Positions 12,017 through 24,393 of a stretch of 64,000 nucleotides of DNA are shown here, piece after piece. The translations under genes and the position numbers were made by a program. The stretch spans positions 3,464,980 to 3,528,979 of the forward strand of contig NW_002060947.1 of NCBI RefSeq assembly GCF_000150275.1, written 5' to 3'. Numbering within the stretch: the first letter of the stretch is position 1; each line of letters opens with the position of its first letter. The notes below the pieces were generated by a model. It was not told the origin of the DNA. It ran no database searches and saw nothing but the letters and a program-made list of their open reading frames with translations. Origin of the DNA: Trichoplax adhaerens. Its lineage: Eukaryota; Placozoa; Uniplacotomia; Trichoplacea; Trichoplacidae.

Positions 12017-14554
12017 ATGGTCCTAATATTCATGACCATTATAGTACTTCCTAGCGTCCAGCTAGCATTAATTCATTCACATGATTCTAAGGTTGGCTAT
12101 TGTATTAATTAATATTTTTAGAGATAAAAGTTAAAATTTGATTTGATGATTTCGATCAAGTCAGGTTAATTTGCAGTATGAGTAAAAGCGAGCTCAAAAT
12201 ATGTGCTATCTGCTGCGTTTATTAAACTGATAATGAATTCTTATTGAGATAACCCAAAGTCAAATGTAACTAAAGCTTTGTCTGTTATTCCAAATTTAAA
12301 TGGAGAAAGAGAGAAAAGAATAAGCAATTATGGTCTAAGCCCATCATTATCTCAAAGATTAATTAAATTAAGACATGCTTTATTCGACATTTTCATTAAT
12401 TTGATAATATATTATTTTATTGAAATAATCTCAAGTCAAATGTAGCTGTTAATAATATCTATCTTTTTTTAGAATGTATCCAATCCAATCATAAACAACC
12501 AGCAAAATTCAGCTGAAAGTGATCCAGGCGAAAAATTTTTATACTGTAAGCACTCTGATAGCTACATGCCGTATTTACTGCAATTTGCATTATCATTACA
12601 ATAACAGAATTCTTGATATATGTATTGTATAAGTTATTTACTACAAGTTGTAATGTGTTCGTTAATAATGCAACTGTAATATGCTAATTGAAAGATCGTA
12701 ACTTTTCACCTCATTTAATATAATAATTACACAATACCTCTAAGCTGGCTAAAATCTCGCGGTATTCAGTTGCAGTATTCTTTTATAATATCTAGTTTGC
12801 GGTGGCCGTTTCAAAAGGTCAAAAGGATATATTAAATCACCCCGCTTTCCAAGGCGCTATCCTGATAACAGCTATTGCATCTATCAAATTTTAACTCGTC
12901 GATATCGAAGAATCTATCTTAAGTTTACACATTTTGATCTGGCCAATCCCAAGCCGTATTGTACTGATTCTGTACGAATTTATAGTGGGAGATCAGCCTA
13001 TAGTGGTTCATTAATGGCAGCTTACTGTGGTGGTGATCAAAGTTATGCCAAGAATCGGACGCTAGTTTCAACAGCCAACATTGTCACTATCTATTTCATC
13101 GCTAAAAATGATGGTTATCGTGGACGTGGATTTCGCATAGTTTACAAAGCAGCTAGGCCACCAACAGGTAAAGTCATTATTTTACAAATTACGTTGATTT
13201 TGATATAGACATTTTTGATATGGCTTACTTTTCAAGTAAATTGATTAACAAGAGAAACTCTTGCGATTTAATTTTTTTAGTTTTAAATGCAACTATTTTA
13301 TTGTCTTAATATAAAACTCTTTACCTTAGGCACAACAAGTCCTCCATCTACTACACAGCCTACACCAATGCCAACAACTCAATGGAATGATAGTACAACT
13401 GCTGCAACAACGCAACCTCCGCAAACGCAAACACCATCGCAGCCAACAAGTACTTTAGAATCGACAACCGTTTCAGCAAGCTCAATAACAATACCAACAG
13501 TAGCTGCTACACTGCCAACTAATGATAGCACTACACAACAAACTGAGCCACCAACGTTGCTGCCAAATACAACCACTACGACTATACCCGATAGCAATTC
13601 CACAGGTTAAAATTAATTTTCATGTTTCGTTGGTATATAACTTTATTAGTGGATGCAAACCGATATTTGCTCTTAGTAGATGGTGGAAATTAGCTAATAA
13701 AAATATTGTAAATAGTAATATTTAAAGTATGCTAACATAAGATTCAAGAATAATCTTCCATTCATATCCTTCACCTCGTTACCTTAGATGCGCCTAACCG
13801 CTGTGGAATACCTGCAATCGATGGCAATTTATTATCTAGAATTGTAGGCGGCGTTGAAGCTAAAAAACATTCTATTCCATGGCAAGTCATGGTATCTAAA
13901 GGAAATAGCCTTTGTGGTGGTAGCCTATTAAATAAATTCTGGGTAGTTACTGCTGCACATTGCCTGCCATCATCAACATCCAGTGCTAACACTGTTACTG
14001 TCAGATTAGGTAAACATAAGCTTATCAGTGAACCTAATCAACAAGATATAGTGGCGGCGGCTATCTATATCCATCCTCAATATTCAACCTCAAGTAAAGA
14101 CATCGGATTGATTAAATTATCACGAGCAGCTACTCTATCTGATCAGGTTACCTCAATATGTCTGCCGAAATCTACCGATAATTTTCCACCAAATGAAAAC
14201 TGTGTTGCGTCTGGTTGGGGTAGCATGGCTTTTGGTGGGAATTTGCCTACTGCATTGCAAAAAGTTGTCGTCCCTATTGTTAGCAATCCCATTTGTAATC
14301 GACCAGAATCTTATAATGGTGGTGTTGCTAGTCACATGTTATGTGCAGGTTTCGGTAATGGCGGTAAAGATGCATGCCAAGGTGACAGTGGCGGACCTTT
14401 ATTCTGTAAAACACCTAATGGACTTCATAACCAATGGTCATTAGTTGGTCTTGTCAGCTGGGGCGATGGATGCGCTAAGCCAAATAAATATGGCGTTTAT
14501 ACAAGAGTTACCGATTTTGTCGATTGGATTGGACAAACTATCGCAGCAAATTAA
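12017..14554 (+). CDS. Secreted CUB-linker-trypsin serine protease 1
   Basis: Five exons, 12017-12091, 12473-12545, 12796-13167, 13330-13605 and 13788-14554, join in phase to give about 520 residues. Exon 1 encodes a hydrophobic signal peptide (MVLIFMTIIVL...). Exon 3 is a CUB domain (CGGRF... to ...GRGFRIVYKA), with the usual phase-1 boundaries. Exon 4 is a Thr/Pro/Ser-rich, mucin-like linker of about 90 residues. Exon 5 is an S1 peptidase: activation site SR|IVGG, catalytic His in TAAHC, Asp in KDIGLIKL and Ser in GDSGGP. Asp six residues before that Ser, and SWGDGC, predict trypsin-like cleavage after Arg or Lys. The RCG cysteine and the one in SICLPK should tie the two chains together after activation. 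The substrate is unknown. The signal exon is the least certain part (donor AAG|GTTGGC). Confidence 0.88.
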
Positions 14555-17500
14555 TGAAAGCTTTAATAGAATTGGGTTCTAGTCTCCATACCATTGTCTT
14601 ACTACTTTATAACCAAGAGCTTTCAATATACGTATAAAATATCGATGCAGATTTCATTGAATAACCGTTAGCTTTTATATCTACATATCTTCGCAATTCT
14701 CAAAAATAGCTTACAATTTTAATGCACGTTATTTTATTACAGTCAGTCTAGTCTTTTCTACCAACATCAAGTCAGTTGAACATGAATGTCATACATTATA
14801 CTTTATTCTCATTTTGCTACTCTTGACATATATTTTTTAGCAACATAATTTCTACTTTTATTGTAATACGAGTATCTATAGCAAGAATAAAGTTTGTAAC
14901 ATCAACTTCTGACCATATTTTAAATGAATGATTCAATTATTAATAATCACAGCTGATACTGAGTTACCATCAGCTGCTGATAGGATTAGTAATCCTTCTA
15001 GAATAATATATGTACATCGCCTCGTTCAAAAAAATAAATATGCATCGCACCATTATCTACTAAAAAATCTGACTGGAGAATCGACTCAGGGTCTAATGAA
15101 CCTTAAAGATATACGTAATAAATGATTAGGACTTGAATTGCCTTGCGGAAATGATGATAACAGTATTGAATTAGAGAGAGTCTGCATTGTAAAGATCATA
15201 TGATGACATCTAATAAAGTTAATTATAGTTTTAATGAGTAAGCATACTATAAAGTAAGCATAAGATTTTATTTATAATCAAAGTATTAGATTCTTTAATT
15301 CTTTCTTAGTTAATTACCTAATGTTGCTATAACAGTTTTGTATTACTGTTGATTATTATAATGGATTCATTGAGAAATAAAGAATAAATTATTCTAGTAG
15401 TAATCAATAAACCCGTAATATATAATTTTGATCAACAAGTTGTTGACAGCCTTGTATTAACTGATGCTCTTACCAATTTATTCATGTAAACAGAAAGTTA
15501 ATCTATGCTATCTAACATCACGAAAAGTTTTAGTATCTATAGACATTGTATTTGTAAAAAATAACTTTTCCAATAATAAATACTTATATAATAGATAAAT
15601 GAAGTTCCAGTCATTTCTGAATGTACATGTATGCTAATATCATTTTAATATACGCATATTATTTTGCCCTTATTCGTTTTATTTATCTAGCTAATTGAAA
15701 GAATTGCAGTTCCAGCACATTATTTTCGAATTGATGTAATAATCATCATGGTCACATCATACGCCATCCATATTCACAAAATTTCAGAAAAGAAAGTAAG
15801 ATCAAAAATAGTGCAATATACTTTATGCAAATCGTTTACGCTTAAAGGGGAGGTCAAATTGACATTTTTTAAGACGTAAACAACGGTAACAAGCGTTGAT
15901 AGTGAGCAGCTATGCACTCATCACTTAGCCGCAGGGCATGAACAGTCAACATTATATCGATAAATTAATATTGTAGCTATAGATATATATAACAAATATA
16001 ATTCGGATGTTTAATAAATTAAGTTATTTCGATTTTTAAACCTTAAAATGAAAAATTTGTTACTCTAGACGATAGAATCTTATCAGAATACTTGAAAAAT
16101 GTATAAGAAAATACTACCTCAGGCTATACCATCTTGTAAGTTTCCGTGTAAATTTTAGGGTGCATAATGCCTCAAAATATTTTTGTTATTCGCTTCGTTT
16201 AGGACAACATAAACTTCTTCAATTTTATAAACAAAAAATACACAATAGGCTGAAGGAGCGGAATGCTCAAATCCATCATCATCACCTTGTCATCCATAAG
16301 TGTGAAAGAATTTAGATGAAACAAAGTTATAAATAAACAATTCATTAAAATTTTAACGTTGTTTATCAAATTTTTGCTTGCATTAAGATATAAAATGATG
16401 CAAGATAACCCATTTTAGTTATAAATCTGTAACATTGGAAACTTCAATAACTTAAAATTGATATTCATTCTATAACCTTGATTATATAATCATTTGCATA
16501 CTATACCCTTTAGAGGAACCAATTGCAGACTAAGATCTCAATCAAATTCTGGTCTGATAATATGCAGGTATACGCGTAATGTCAGTTTAAATTGTTAGCC
16601 TAGATACTTTGCCCTTGTTATTAAATTCATTTTTAATAACTCTTAAATTTATATCATCAGCCTACGCTACTTTAAATCCTGAACTTTAGCCAGTATTTGT
16701 CTTGATATAATGCGCTAATCTTACGAAAGAAGAATTTAAAATTTAAATGTCCATTTATTATTTTATTTTAAAACAGAAATTTAGTCTGGATATCAAGTAA
16801 TATATAGCGTTAATATTAGTTATATTTTATTGAATAAACAGAGAAATTCATTTATCTTAACTTATTCGAATTTAGCGGCTTATCGTTTTGTTTCTACAAG
16901 ATTTACAACAATTTAGCAAAGTTAGTGTGGCATATGCAGCATATAGGCTGCTATGATTAAATTTTTTCTTTTGTATTCCACTATCTGAGAGTGTGACACG
17001 TACACCTAACTAATAGTCGAAAGTTGAGATAGAAGAATAATAATTTGAGAATATTGAGTATTATAAGTCAGTTACAATGTAATCATATTGCCTAGACTAG
17101 GAATAACAAAAGATTACTATACTAGTTTTTAATATTTAAATATAGATTAGAAATTACATATTTGCCGGTATTAGTAAATTGCATTGCTAGATAGAGATTC
17201 TCTATCTATTGCTTTCTTGAGATGATACATTGATAATAGTTTCGACCAAGAATTAGACTCCTAAAATTACTAATAAGAAATAATACCTTGATAACATAAA
17301 TCATTTTGAAATATATGGAAATCATAAAAATACTGAACTAGATATAATGTACCAAGTAAAATTTGTAAATATATAATTACTATTTAACCGTAATCCACTT
17401 TGCATAGCATCGTTTATATGTTTGGTATAATTTTCATTTGTAGTGCTACAAATATTTTCTGGTAATGCTTTTAATAGCTATTGCTGCAAATTGTGGAATG

Positions 17501-18095
17501 TCAAGAATGATTAATAGCCAGGTCAGATTTCGTTGCAGAGTCATTAATTAATGTGTTTAGGGTTAAGATAATATGTTAATACTTGTATCAGTGACTTAAT
17601 TTGATCTAATGTTATGAATAAAAAGTTTTACCTTCAATATCAATTTTAATAAAGTTATACCGACTTGGCACACATTTCCTGAAATAGTAAGTTTGCAAGA
17701 TTAAAATTTTTAATGACACGTTCTTCATATACTTTATTCTAGCCTAAAAATGGCACTGACGCAAGAGTCTCTTCAAAAACTAACATAAAATGTATGTTTA
17801 CTAAATAAGGGGTGTAATTCAAATCGAAAAGATAATCTCGGCAATTTATCACCAATTTTTCGTAAAGCCACTTAACATTCTTACAATTTCTCTCCTTATT
17901 CCTATACCAATACTATAGTTTTATCTACATCACTAAGCGGTTTATAACAAATTTAGTCCGAATTTAGTAAATTTTATGACATTGAAATGATTTGCTATTA
18001 TACAATAAAGGATAGGACTGATTTACTTTACAGCTGGCAAATTAACGCTCTGGCAATTGCATTAATAAGCTTATAATTCATTCTTCTTAATATAG
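14555..18095. other. Intergenic spacer between the two protease genes
   Basis: About 3.5 kb without a recognised exon. The signal-peptide exon of the second protease should lie here. Short hydrophobic ATG stretches near 17418 and 17465 are possible, but neither joins the CUB exon in the right phase without another exon, so I did not choose one. Confidence 0.5.
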
Positions 18096-19567
18096 CCTGC
18101 GGAGGACACTTTACTGGGCAAACTGGTATAATTACCTCGCCCAACTATCCAAATTACTATCCAGACCGCAGTAACTGCATATACAGGGTTACTGGACCTC
18201 AAGGCAGTAAAATCAAATTAGAGTTTCTAGATTATCAACTCGGGTTAACATTACCGTTGTGCAAAGATGTTATAATCTTTTACGATGGACCTTCAACATC
18301 CAGTAAATTCTTAGCTGGATACTGTGGCGGAGATCCAGCAACTAGCTATCCTATTAAAGCAAGAGGAAATACCGTTACTTTTCGCTTTAAAACTGTAAAC
18401 GATGGACGCGTTGGCAAAGGTTTCAAGATTAGATATACTGCAACTGGATCAGGTAAGTCAGGAAGTGCATAAGAACTTGATTAAGATTACTCTCTTAAAA
18501 AGAATTTGACAGTTTTAATTTACGTGCGAATTTAATGTTTATAAAATCTATTGTATCGGTATAAAGGTCATCAAGAATAGTCTTATTATTTTTTTCTCGC
18601 GGATGAGTCAGTTAATTCTAGTATCATTAGGGTCAGATTTAGCATTCGTTGTTTATTTCTCTGATTCAGGAGGTAATAGTCCCACGCCAACATCTGCTAC
18701 TATCGCAAACCCCACTCCTTCCGATTCAGGTTATATCACTTTTGCATTACTTATCTGTATAATCTATTACGAACCTTTAATAAGTTTTAGAAAATGCTGT
18801 AAATAGGCCCATCATGTGGCTTTACATCGACAAACTTATTTAGCAAAATAGTTGGTGGTGTGGAAGCAAAACGCAACTCTATTCCCTGGCAAGTAGCCTT
18901 GTTTAAACATAATCGTTTTTTTTGCGGTGGCTCTCTGATAAATTCTCGTTGGGTCCTAACTGCTGCACACTGTTTGCCTTCGTCAAGTTCACAAGCTAGT
19001 AGTTTACATGTTCGACTAGGTGAGCATAATTTAATTAGTAATGACGGCTCTGAACAAGTAATCAGCGTTTCCGCTATATATCGCCACCCGCAATATTCTG
19101 GATTAAACAGAGACGTTGGTCTGATGAAACTATCTCGTCCAGCTACGATTAATAGTAAAGTCTCGACTGTGTGTCTCCCCCAGACAACAGATAATTTCCC
19201 CTCTGGTACAAGTTGCGTTGTTTCCGGCTGGGGCTCACTTTCAGCGGGCGGTATTTTGCCAAATAAGCTACGAAAAGCAGTCAAACCTATAGTTTCAACT
19301 TCTGCATGTAATCGACCTCAATCTTACGGCGGAGCGATTACACAATATATGATTTGTGCTGGCTTTCAACAGGGAGGCATCGATGCATGTCAAGGCGATA
19401 GTGGAGGTCCACTAATGTGTCCGACCCCTAATGGCAAGCCTAACCAATGGACTGTTGTAGGAATTGTCAGTTGGGGAGAAGGATGTGCTTTTCCAAATAA
19501 ATATGGTGTTTATACTCGCGTAACTTCTGTGCTATCATGGGTTAACAAAATAATTGCCACTAAGTAA
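18096..19567 (+). CDS. CUB-linker-trypsin serine protease 2 (5' end unresolved)
   Basis: Three exons are resolved: 18096-18452 (CUB domain, CGGHF... to ...GKGFKIRYTATG), 18670-18729 (linker of about 20 residues, PTPTSATIANPTPSD) and 18807-19567 (S1 peptidase). All junctions are phase 1, as in the neighbour. Activation site is SK|IVGG. The catalytic triad is His in TAAHC, Asp in RDVGLMKL and Ser in GDSGGP; DACQGDSGG and SWGEGC predict trypsin specificity. It encodes 392 residues plus an unresolved secretory N-terminus. It shares domain order, exon phases and strong peptidase identity with the upstream gene, so the pair is a tandem duplication. The linker is about a quarter as long, and the activation residue is Lys rather than Arg. 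Confidence 0.9.
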
Positions 19568-20848
19568 TGATTGATTATCGCTTGTTGAGTCTTATTAATC
19601 ACGTAGTTTTCTTTCTCTATTGCAGCCCGTAATCGTTAAAAATCTATGATAGCTATCGAAATGCCATTAAGATGCTGTATCGTTTTATTAAAGTATTTTA
19701 TCCTTGGCATTACAGTAACTAGTGATAAAGTTGGAAATAGTTAAATTATAGTTGATCCGTTAATTGTATTTCACTTAAACATCATATTTGTAAAACTATT
19801 TCACTTTTTAGCATGTAGTTATGGATTACGTGTACAACATAGTCTATCAGTGGCTGCCGTCATATTATGTTATGTTATCAATCACTAAATGATATCGTCG
19901 AAGGTAACTTCTTTTAAAATAATTCATAAACTTCAAAGCGAAGTTAGATATGAGGGATTAGCCAATTCGTTTATAAATAAAAGGATCTATTATTGAAAAT
20001 CGGCATTTATTGGTAGTAGTACTTATTTACAATTATTTTTTGGTAATGATTCAATATCAAACAAGTAATAATGATGCATGCCAGTAACTGATATTCAAAT
20101 CGATTATTTCTTATGGTGCCATAACACCTGGTAACTATATGTACGTAAGATATTTTTAGTAATTTGCTCGAATTTCTGTCATTTCGCTTCATGCAACATC
20201 AGACTTCTAACATAATATTGCTGTATGAAAGAAAAGCATAAAGAAGAAGATATTGTGAAACTTTTTTAGTCTTGAAGTAACATCATTCTAGGTTACCTTC
20301 AAACTCATAGATCTGCATGCTTTGTAGAATGAGTATAGTAATTAGTTGACAGTCGAAGGCAGGCCAAAGTGCAGTATTATATGACATTCAGTTAATACCT
20401 TAGTAGCACCTTCAGAAAAAGTTAAGTTGGATCATGCATACACTATTGAATAATTGAGTCCTTAAACTCCACAGTACTGTAAAGTATGCGTATAGGCACC
20501 GCATAAATGGGTATTACAATTATTTATTTACATCAATATCACTCGTTTTATTCTAACCAAATAAGATAAAAAAATATTGTCGAAGTACTGCATACGGGAT
20601 CCATTTTGAAGACAATTTTCAATTTTCGTATAAAAGCGGTGAAGCAGCAATACTTGGATATTTTCCCATTCTATCCACGCTACGTGTTACCGTAAGAACC
20701 AACGATTTAGGCATGTAAATATTGGAAATCATTACTTGAATATAAAATAAAATGTACGACAATCTATTTGCAAAATTGCTATATTCATTAGATGATAATT
20801 TGGTTATCATTAAATTCATTCTGTACAAATTGATTTAGCTAAAGTTGA
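19568..20848. other. Intergenic, between convergent genes
   Basis: This 1.3 kb lies between the convergent 3' ends of the second protease and IRAK1BP1. No exon is seen. A minus-strand AATAAATAAATA run near 20521 could serve IRAK1BP1. Confidence 0.5.
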
Positions 20849-21996
20849 TTAGCTCCGGTTGTGTTTCTTTTTAAATTTAATTTCAAAGCAGGCATATATC
20901 TCTACTCGAATATGCATGGTAGATAAGGCCGGTCGCTGAGATTGCGATTCTGTCGAGCTTTCAAATTCTTCATTTATGGGTCTATTCGATTCACCTAACC
21001 AATCGTCGGAATGGACCTCTTTGATAAATATCGGTTGGCCAACTGTGCCACGAAATATATTAGCAATACCAGATGCCTTAGCCTGAGCACTTTTTACTGC
21101 AGCCACTAACGCTTGCTGTCTGTTAGTATCATTAGAAATTAATTCACAGTTAAGACTTAATTATAATTATCAGAAGGGAGTTAATTAAGCAATGAAATAA
21201 TTATGAGAAGTACCAAAAATTCCAGGATATGCGTTTACCACATTCGTACTACTACTGAACTTGACTACATTGTACATATGCGTATAAAGACGATATAGAA
21301 TAATTTATTCCTTATGAAGGCAGCTAAAACATATTTAACAATTACAAAAGTCTATCGGAAGCGTAGATAGTAAGTACGTTAGCACAAAAGATATCTTTTT
21401 AATCAGAATTAGAATACCTGTTGATGTAAAGTAGGTAACGCGAATAATCCCTATGCTAGCTCAGTTACACTTTACCTCAGATTAGTGGCTTTAAACGAAT
21501 CGTGTAGGTATACGATCCTACTAACGTCTACACTTTCATCGAGTTTAGAAACGAAGAAATTTCTTAAGATTTCACACTTTTTAAAATCTGTCAAGTGGGC
21601 GACAATTTCCGTTTTGATTAAAAATTTGGATTTCTCTATTCTGTTAATATTGTTGGAAATATCGATACAATCATCTTTTAATCCGTTGTTGTGCAAAGTC
21701 TGAAGTACGTATTCCAATCGCCTGTTGGTGCTAGTTTCTGCATCGGAAAAGTTGCCTTTACAACTACAGATGGTAATCTTGAATTGTGCCTTCGTAGGAG
21801 GAAGTGCGACCTGTCCAATTGCTGTTACTTGTAATTCTCCTTTTCTATCTTTAACATCATTGGCAATCATTCGGTTGCCTTTCAGTAGATCACGGTGGGT
21901 GGGAAATTTATTTCTGTCATCGGCTGAAGAATTTTTAGGATTTTCCAGTGTAGCATAGCATTTAATTGAGCTGTCAGTATATTGTCTATAATCCAT
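20849..21996 (-). CDS. IRAK1BP1: IRAK1BP1 homologue (SIMPL/DUF541 domain)
   Basis: Two exons, 21996-21476 and 21119-20849, join in phase (AG|A) to give 263 residues; human IRAK1BP1 is about 260. The SIMPL domain runs from about residue 54 to near the C-terminus: LQVTAIGQVALPPTKAQFKI, RRLEYVLQTL, NNINRIEKSKF, then across the junction NLRQQALVAAVKSAQAKA and GQPIFIKEV. The basic tail (KFKKKH) is also typical. In mammals the protein binds IRAK1 and supports TNF-driven NF-kappaB signalling; the domain also occurs in bacteria. The start is the ATG at 21996, in a good context (GATATGG); upstream in-frame codons contain no ATG. Its 5' end faces the SLC35F gene across 2.4 kb. The pathway role in this organism is inference. 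Confidence 0.9.
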
Positions 21997-24393
21997 ATCT
22001 TTCCTCGATAAAATAAATAATGATTTTATAATCAATTGCGATACAGTATAACAACAGCTAAGCTAAGTTTTTCTTTCAGTTTTCAATCATAAAAGATAGA
22101 CAATCGCCGTTTATCTTTCCACTTTTAAATCTTTCAGAGTGGTTGTTAGATTAGATTAATCAATTTCCGTGCCCCTAGTAAATATTTAGGAATCTTCTAT
22201 CGAAGTTATCTATCTTACAGTAGCAGCTGCATTACAGCCAATCTTGAAATGGACAGATTTAGAGCTTCTCTTCCAAGCCTCTGGAAGTTATGGTTCGCGC
22301 CAAGAAGTTATTGCGCAATCGTAATGACTGACACTTTACGGACAGAGTGACAGAGAAATAAGACGTCTCTTCGTCGCTAGCTCTTCCGACCTGCTATGTT
22401 GTACTGTATGCAGTAATGAGTACTAGACGAGGAGTACAATACAGTAGTGTATTGCATCGGAGTCAAGCGTTACTGGAACTCCGATCGGTATTTTTATGAT
22501 TGTACACACTGTACAATAATTGATACAAGGTGCTAATTTTTCAAAGAATCAAGCAGCCTTTAGAAAAAATTTATGGTGTATGCAAATCGCCTTGAACATA
22601 CAGCACTTGCCGTATATAATTCCACACAGTAATAATTCACTGTACGTTTGTAGAACATAAAAGTCAATCCCATTCGGGCCTTAACCATAACAATCGTGTC
22701 AATCCCTGTCTGTTAATATTGAAGTCCCGTTAATAGTTTATAATCAGTGCACTGATTGGCTATAAGGCATCACATGACATATGTCAAATATGGTGTTTGA
22801 CATGATACGAACAAATACAGTACTGCATAGTGATTAATTTCAAATCTTTCAGCTAAGTGCAGTTTGCACGATGAGTATGATTATATTGCAACAGTACTGT
22901 GTACAGTGCAGAAGTTGAGTGCACTGTATTCGTTAACTCGAAACTTTTTTTATTTATTTATTTTTTTTACATCTTTATGTGCTCGTAACACGTGGTAGCC
23001 ATAGAGATATTTCTTTCTTTCTTGCAGTACAGTACATGTAGTACAGGTGTACAGTATGTACAGTACAGTACATTGTACACAGTACTGTACACTGTACAGT
23101 ACACTATTATACTGTGCATTTTGCTATCACCATCACCTCGTCTCTTTTTTAGACTACTGTAACTGCAAATTTAATTACATGAAGTTTTCTGTAACAACGC
23201 GAAGTGTTGCAGACCTTCAGTACTGTACTAGGTGAACGCGATTCATCGATTGCCCAACGAGAAATTTCGGCATATCATTGGTTAAGGAGCTGAGCATCTA
23301 ACGGTAAGTATGGAGTAATATTACTGACTTATAATCAGCTTTCATTTAATAAAATCCTAGAGCAGCATATTTAAAATGAATTCAAATACTGCTAATAGTG
23401 TTCTAGCTAATACACGTGTGGTAAAATGATTGGAAAAAAAGTCTTTGCATTAATGGTACGGTATTATAGAGTACTGTAGAGCAGTGTGAGTTAAGCGAAG
23501 TTAGCACTACGGTAAATCGTTTGAAAACATGGAATGAGTAAAGGCCATGATAGGGCCCATCTTTGCTATCCGTTTTAGTGGTATATCCTCAACTGTGATT
23601 GATTCAATGTTCATCGTTTGAATAGCCTTTTATGTACTGTAGATACCGTATTTTGCCCATAAAGTCACCGGAGCTGACATGATATTCATTATACTGTACA
23701 CTACTGCATGTATAATATAATTATTAGATTTGGAGAATTTTAAAATAATAAAAATTATTAAGTGTACTGTAGGTTTTTACAGCGGTCTCTGCGTACATGT
23801 TATTATGCACGGATCTTAATTTATCGTGATGGTGTTATGTTGACTTATAAAGTATTAATGTACGGTAGTACACGTATACGATTATATATTTATATTTGAA
23901 GATCCTAGAAAACTTCATTGATAGATGCCTTAGTTCACATGCATGACCTATGAAATGAAGCTTTCTATTCTCAATGAATGTTGAATGTCCAAATTATGAA
24001 ATACCGTTGAGCCATATACTGCACCTAAGTTACCAAACGAGATAGTGTAGGTTGCTGCAGTGGACACTGCGCACCAGCTGAAAGTTTCACAGTTGAATGA
24101 TAGCAATTCGTATTGCTTTATAAATAAAACTACATAGAATGGTCGAGCAGTTTTTGAAAAGACTCTCAGTTTTACGCTTACTGTAACTACCAGTGTACTG
24201 CATTTGGGGCTTACTACTATATAGTACATTGTACTTTAATTAACTTTTAATAATATATCCATGGGCCACAATTTTATGTAGGCTCAATATTAGTTTCCAA
24301 CATGTTTATAAGCATAGTTTGCAGTAATGCTGAATAATTACATATAACATATTATGATATCATTGTTGTTGGTTCTTAATACCAGAGCAGAAA
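21997..24393. promoter_or_regulatory. Divergent intergenic region of IRAK1BP1 and the transporter
   Basis: This 2.4 kb separates the 5' ends of two divergent genes and should hold both promoters. It is visibly richer in GC in its left half. An E2F-like TTCGCGCCAA sits at 22294-22303, about 300 bases upstream of IRAK1BP1. The region is peppered with short GTAC-centred palindromes (see the repeat at 23026). No exon is recognised. Confidence 0.45.
23026..23118. repeat. TACTGTAC/GTACAGTAC simple-repeat block
   Basis: About 90 bases consist almost entirely of permuted GTACAGTAC, TGTACAGTA and GTACTGTAC words. Because the words are palindromic, the block can fold on itself. Further copies of the same word are scattered through 22.4-24.7 kb, with fewer near 29.2 kb and elsewhere. 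Confidence 0.75.

Noticed and set aside
23047-23235. 62-codon Tyr/Cys-rich frame
   Set aside because: It is the translation of the GTACAGTAC simple repeat.
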